In this document: in pieces, positions 62,271 through 64,000 of the stretch
How positions within the stretch are numbered: position 1 is the stretch's first letter
Layout of the letters: each line of letters begins with the position of its first letter
From: Littorina saxatilis
Taxonomy: Eukaryota > Mollusca > Gastropoda > Littorinimorpha > Littorinidae
NCBI RefSeq assembly: GCF_037325665.1
Contig: NC_090253.1
Coordinates: forward strand, 8,473,927 to 8,537,926
Direction of reading: 5' to 3'
Length of the DNA stretch: 64,000 nucleotides
Notes under the pieces: generated by a model
What the model was told of the DNA's origin: nothing
Databases searched by the model: none
The model's input: the letters and a program-made list of their open reading frames with translations, nothing else
Program-made: the position numbers and the translations under genes

Positions 62271-63019
62271 TTTGGAGGGATTCAATTTCATGATTAAGCA
62301 GTTTCCCCCCTAAGGAGGGGTTGAATTTCATGATAAAGCAGTTACCCCCCTAACCATGCTTATCTGATCACAAGCCTTGTGTTTTTATTTATTGTGTTGC
62401 ATGGTTGTTGGTATTGTCATAAACACATTTCGGCTTTAGAATAGTGGCCAGGTTTTCACCGCCAAAAGATTTTGTGTGTTTTGTATGAGGCTGGTTCACA
62501 CCGCTGCAGCGTTTGTTTTTTACTTTGTGTTTTTCTTTAATATTTCAGAGTTACTGCTTTGGAAGGTGGTCACCTCCAAGTAGTGACGACAAAAGGTACA
62601 TGTATAGAAATGAGTTCATGTTTTAGTCCTAATCCACCTTCTCTATCGTAGTTCCAGGAGTCCTTATCCTGGGATCAAGTCTGGTGGTCAGGCTGCAGCA
62701 GTTCTGCAGTACAAAAGGCACTGGGCTTCAGCTACCGCTGCCGGTGGTGTGGGCTGGGAAGTCCGGCCTTGGGTTTCCCCGGGCTCGGGCCAAGCTGATT
62801 GAAGCACTGGAGGACGCCCCCTCACCGAGCTATGTGGTACTCCATGTCGGAGGGAACGACGTGTGCCGGGTTGACCAGAAGCACTGGCGTGAGGAACTCG
62901 ATGAACTGGTATGCTTTGTTAGGGCTTTTTGCCCGAAGGCGACCGTTGTCTGGTCGGACATGCTCCCGCGAAATTCGTGGAGACATGAAAGCTTTTCCAA
63001 CGGGGGAGAAAATTCCCGC

Positions 63020-63055
<36 letters not shown>

Positions 63056-63239
63056 AAACCGAAAGGCGAGAGGCCGCATTATGCAAGAGAAAGAAAAGGG
63101 ACGGATTGTTTACCACCCAAATTTTGACCACAGCTACCTTGCCGAAGATGGGGTGCATTTGAGCACCAAGGGGCTGGATCAGTTCAAAGCTGACTTTGAA
63201 CTGCAATTAACAGCTATGATTTTAGGCTAAAAGGGGGCT

Positions 63240-63660
63240 GGAATGGGTACGGATTGGCGAAAAACATCTATAGAATAGCTGTTTGGTGGCGGAAGATAGG
63301 CATGGAAAAGGGGAACACTTTACATGTCTGTCTATTTCAGTTTGTTAAAGTTTTAAAACATGTAATTTCTAGTGAAAATGTAACCTTTTTAGAGCTTTTC
63401 GTAGCTGTACTGCAGGACCCCAGTGTGAGCCCTAACAAGCCACGGGATGTGGTGCGGTTCGGGGTCCTGTCACCTCCAGATAGCCTGAAAGCCTAGAATT
63501 CCTCTGTGAGGAGCTGGGAGCAGCGCACTTACAAAAGCAGCAGCATGTATGCCTAAAGAAAGCACTGGGTTGGTTTACATCACCCACATGCTAGCTGAGG
63601 TAGTGCTAGGATGGTCAGAAAGACCTGTTGCTGGTCAGTCAATCTGGGGCCAGCTAACTG
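63240..63660 (+). repeat. Noncoding direct repeat of the DIRS-like element, copy 2
   Basis: Partner of 61893-62270, about 65-70% similar by eye with length changes. It lies after the SGNH part and near the element's right side. Confidence 0.6.
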
Positions 63661-63764
63661 GGGGGGAAGGGGTTGCTAATAGTGTTCACTTTAACCATGT
63701 CTATCTGCTACCTATCCGTGCCCATTCATATGCCAAATATGTATAATACAAAGATTGCAACATG

Positions 63765-64000
63765 TGGAAAACATGAATAAATGTGAATTGAACTGTTCAT
63801 ACCTCTTGTGTCTTCAACTTACCTCCCTTGGCATAGTAGAGCGAATTGCTGATCATCACTTTTGTAATTACATTGACAAAGTATAATTGGCCCAGCATAA
63901 CTGTAACGGTTATTTGGATTGGTATCCTAACTGCGATCGCCCAGTTGAAAAAAGGTTATGTGTGAGACCACAACTGGAGGATCAGTGGTAGGATAGTGAT
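63765..64000. other. Right edge, no feature recognised
   Basis: AT-rich sequence beyond the estimated element end. No coding or RNA signal. Confidence 0.4.

Larger units (their letters stand above)
59400..63760 (+). mobile_element. DIRS-order (Ngaro-like) tyrosine-recombinase retroelement, broken fossil
   Basis: Parts in order: a gag-like segment (59400-59820, Gln/Arg-rich with a charged helix), a reverse transcriptase remnant (61083-61310, DIKSAFRLLPLHP and PFGCSSSCPPLFEKFSTF), a tyrosine-recombinase remnant (61440-61690, HSFRIGAATTAA), and an SGNH-hydrolase part (62650-63230, ILGSSL, HVGGNDVC, EDGVHLS). Two diverged noncoding repeats (61893-62270 and 63240-63660) flank the SGNH part. A LINE/SINE block interrupts it (59826-60655). 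It is broken in several places. Copy divergence and nested insertion suggest moderate age. Family placement is from RT/recombinase likeness; outer ends are estimates. Confidence 0.78.

Overview
This is a eukaryotic, animal genomic window with spliced genes, long introns, very abundant microsatellites, tRNA-derived SINEs and many small foldback (MITE-like) elements. The repeat load and protein divergence look lophotrochozoan, most likely a gastropod mollusc. That is an inference from general character, not a database match.

Two host genes are well supported and divergently arranged. ERp29, the redox-inactive ER thioredoxin-fold chaperone, lies on the minus strand in four coding exons (36258 down to 31469). 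It encodes about 250 residues with a signal peptide and a C-terminal KDEL. TBCCD1, the TBCC-domain centrosome and Golgi positioning protein, lies on the plus strand in eighteen coding exons (38660 to 54262) and encodes about 594 residues. All exon phases fit. Their start codons are about 2.4 kb apart, and that spacer holds a (CT)n tract and a SINE.

Layout: 1-12,900 is gene-free, with a 1.5-kb-spaced segmental duplication, several foldback elements, degenerate 135-140 bp tandem repeats, a TTAA-flanked foldback element, a LINE 3' end and SINEs. 12,900-17,900 is dominated by (CA)n and (CT)n tracts and a dispersed DNA-element family. 17,880-19,120 is a promoter-like CpG-rich patch followed by a 33-bp minisatellite open in several frames. 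19,120-31,400 is mainly repeats, including an element rich in TCAAGGTCA motifs. 31,469-36,258 is ERp29. 38,660-54,262 is TBCCD1, whose introns carry a striking set of unrelated minisatellites and nested elements. 54,221-55,085 is an 82-bp minisatellite that has amplified the end of the TBCCD1 coding exon together with its stop codon. 55,100-59,200 holds a SINE, CA-rich higher-order repeats and a 35-40 bp tandem repeat. 59,400-63,760 is a broken DIRS-order tyrosine-recombinase retroelement (a fossil) carrying an SGNH-hydrolase part and interrupted by a LINE/SINE insertion.

I did not find a convincing new gene system. The most interesting points are the stop-codon-spanning minisatellite, a duplicated splice acceptor before TBCCD1 exon 11, an ERSE-II-like site at ERp29, the 3' tail shared by a LINE fragment and the commonest SINE, and the nested DNA elements that give relative insertion order.
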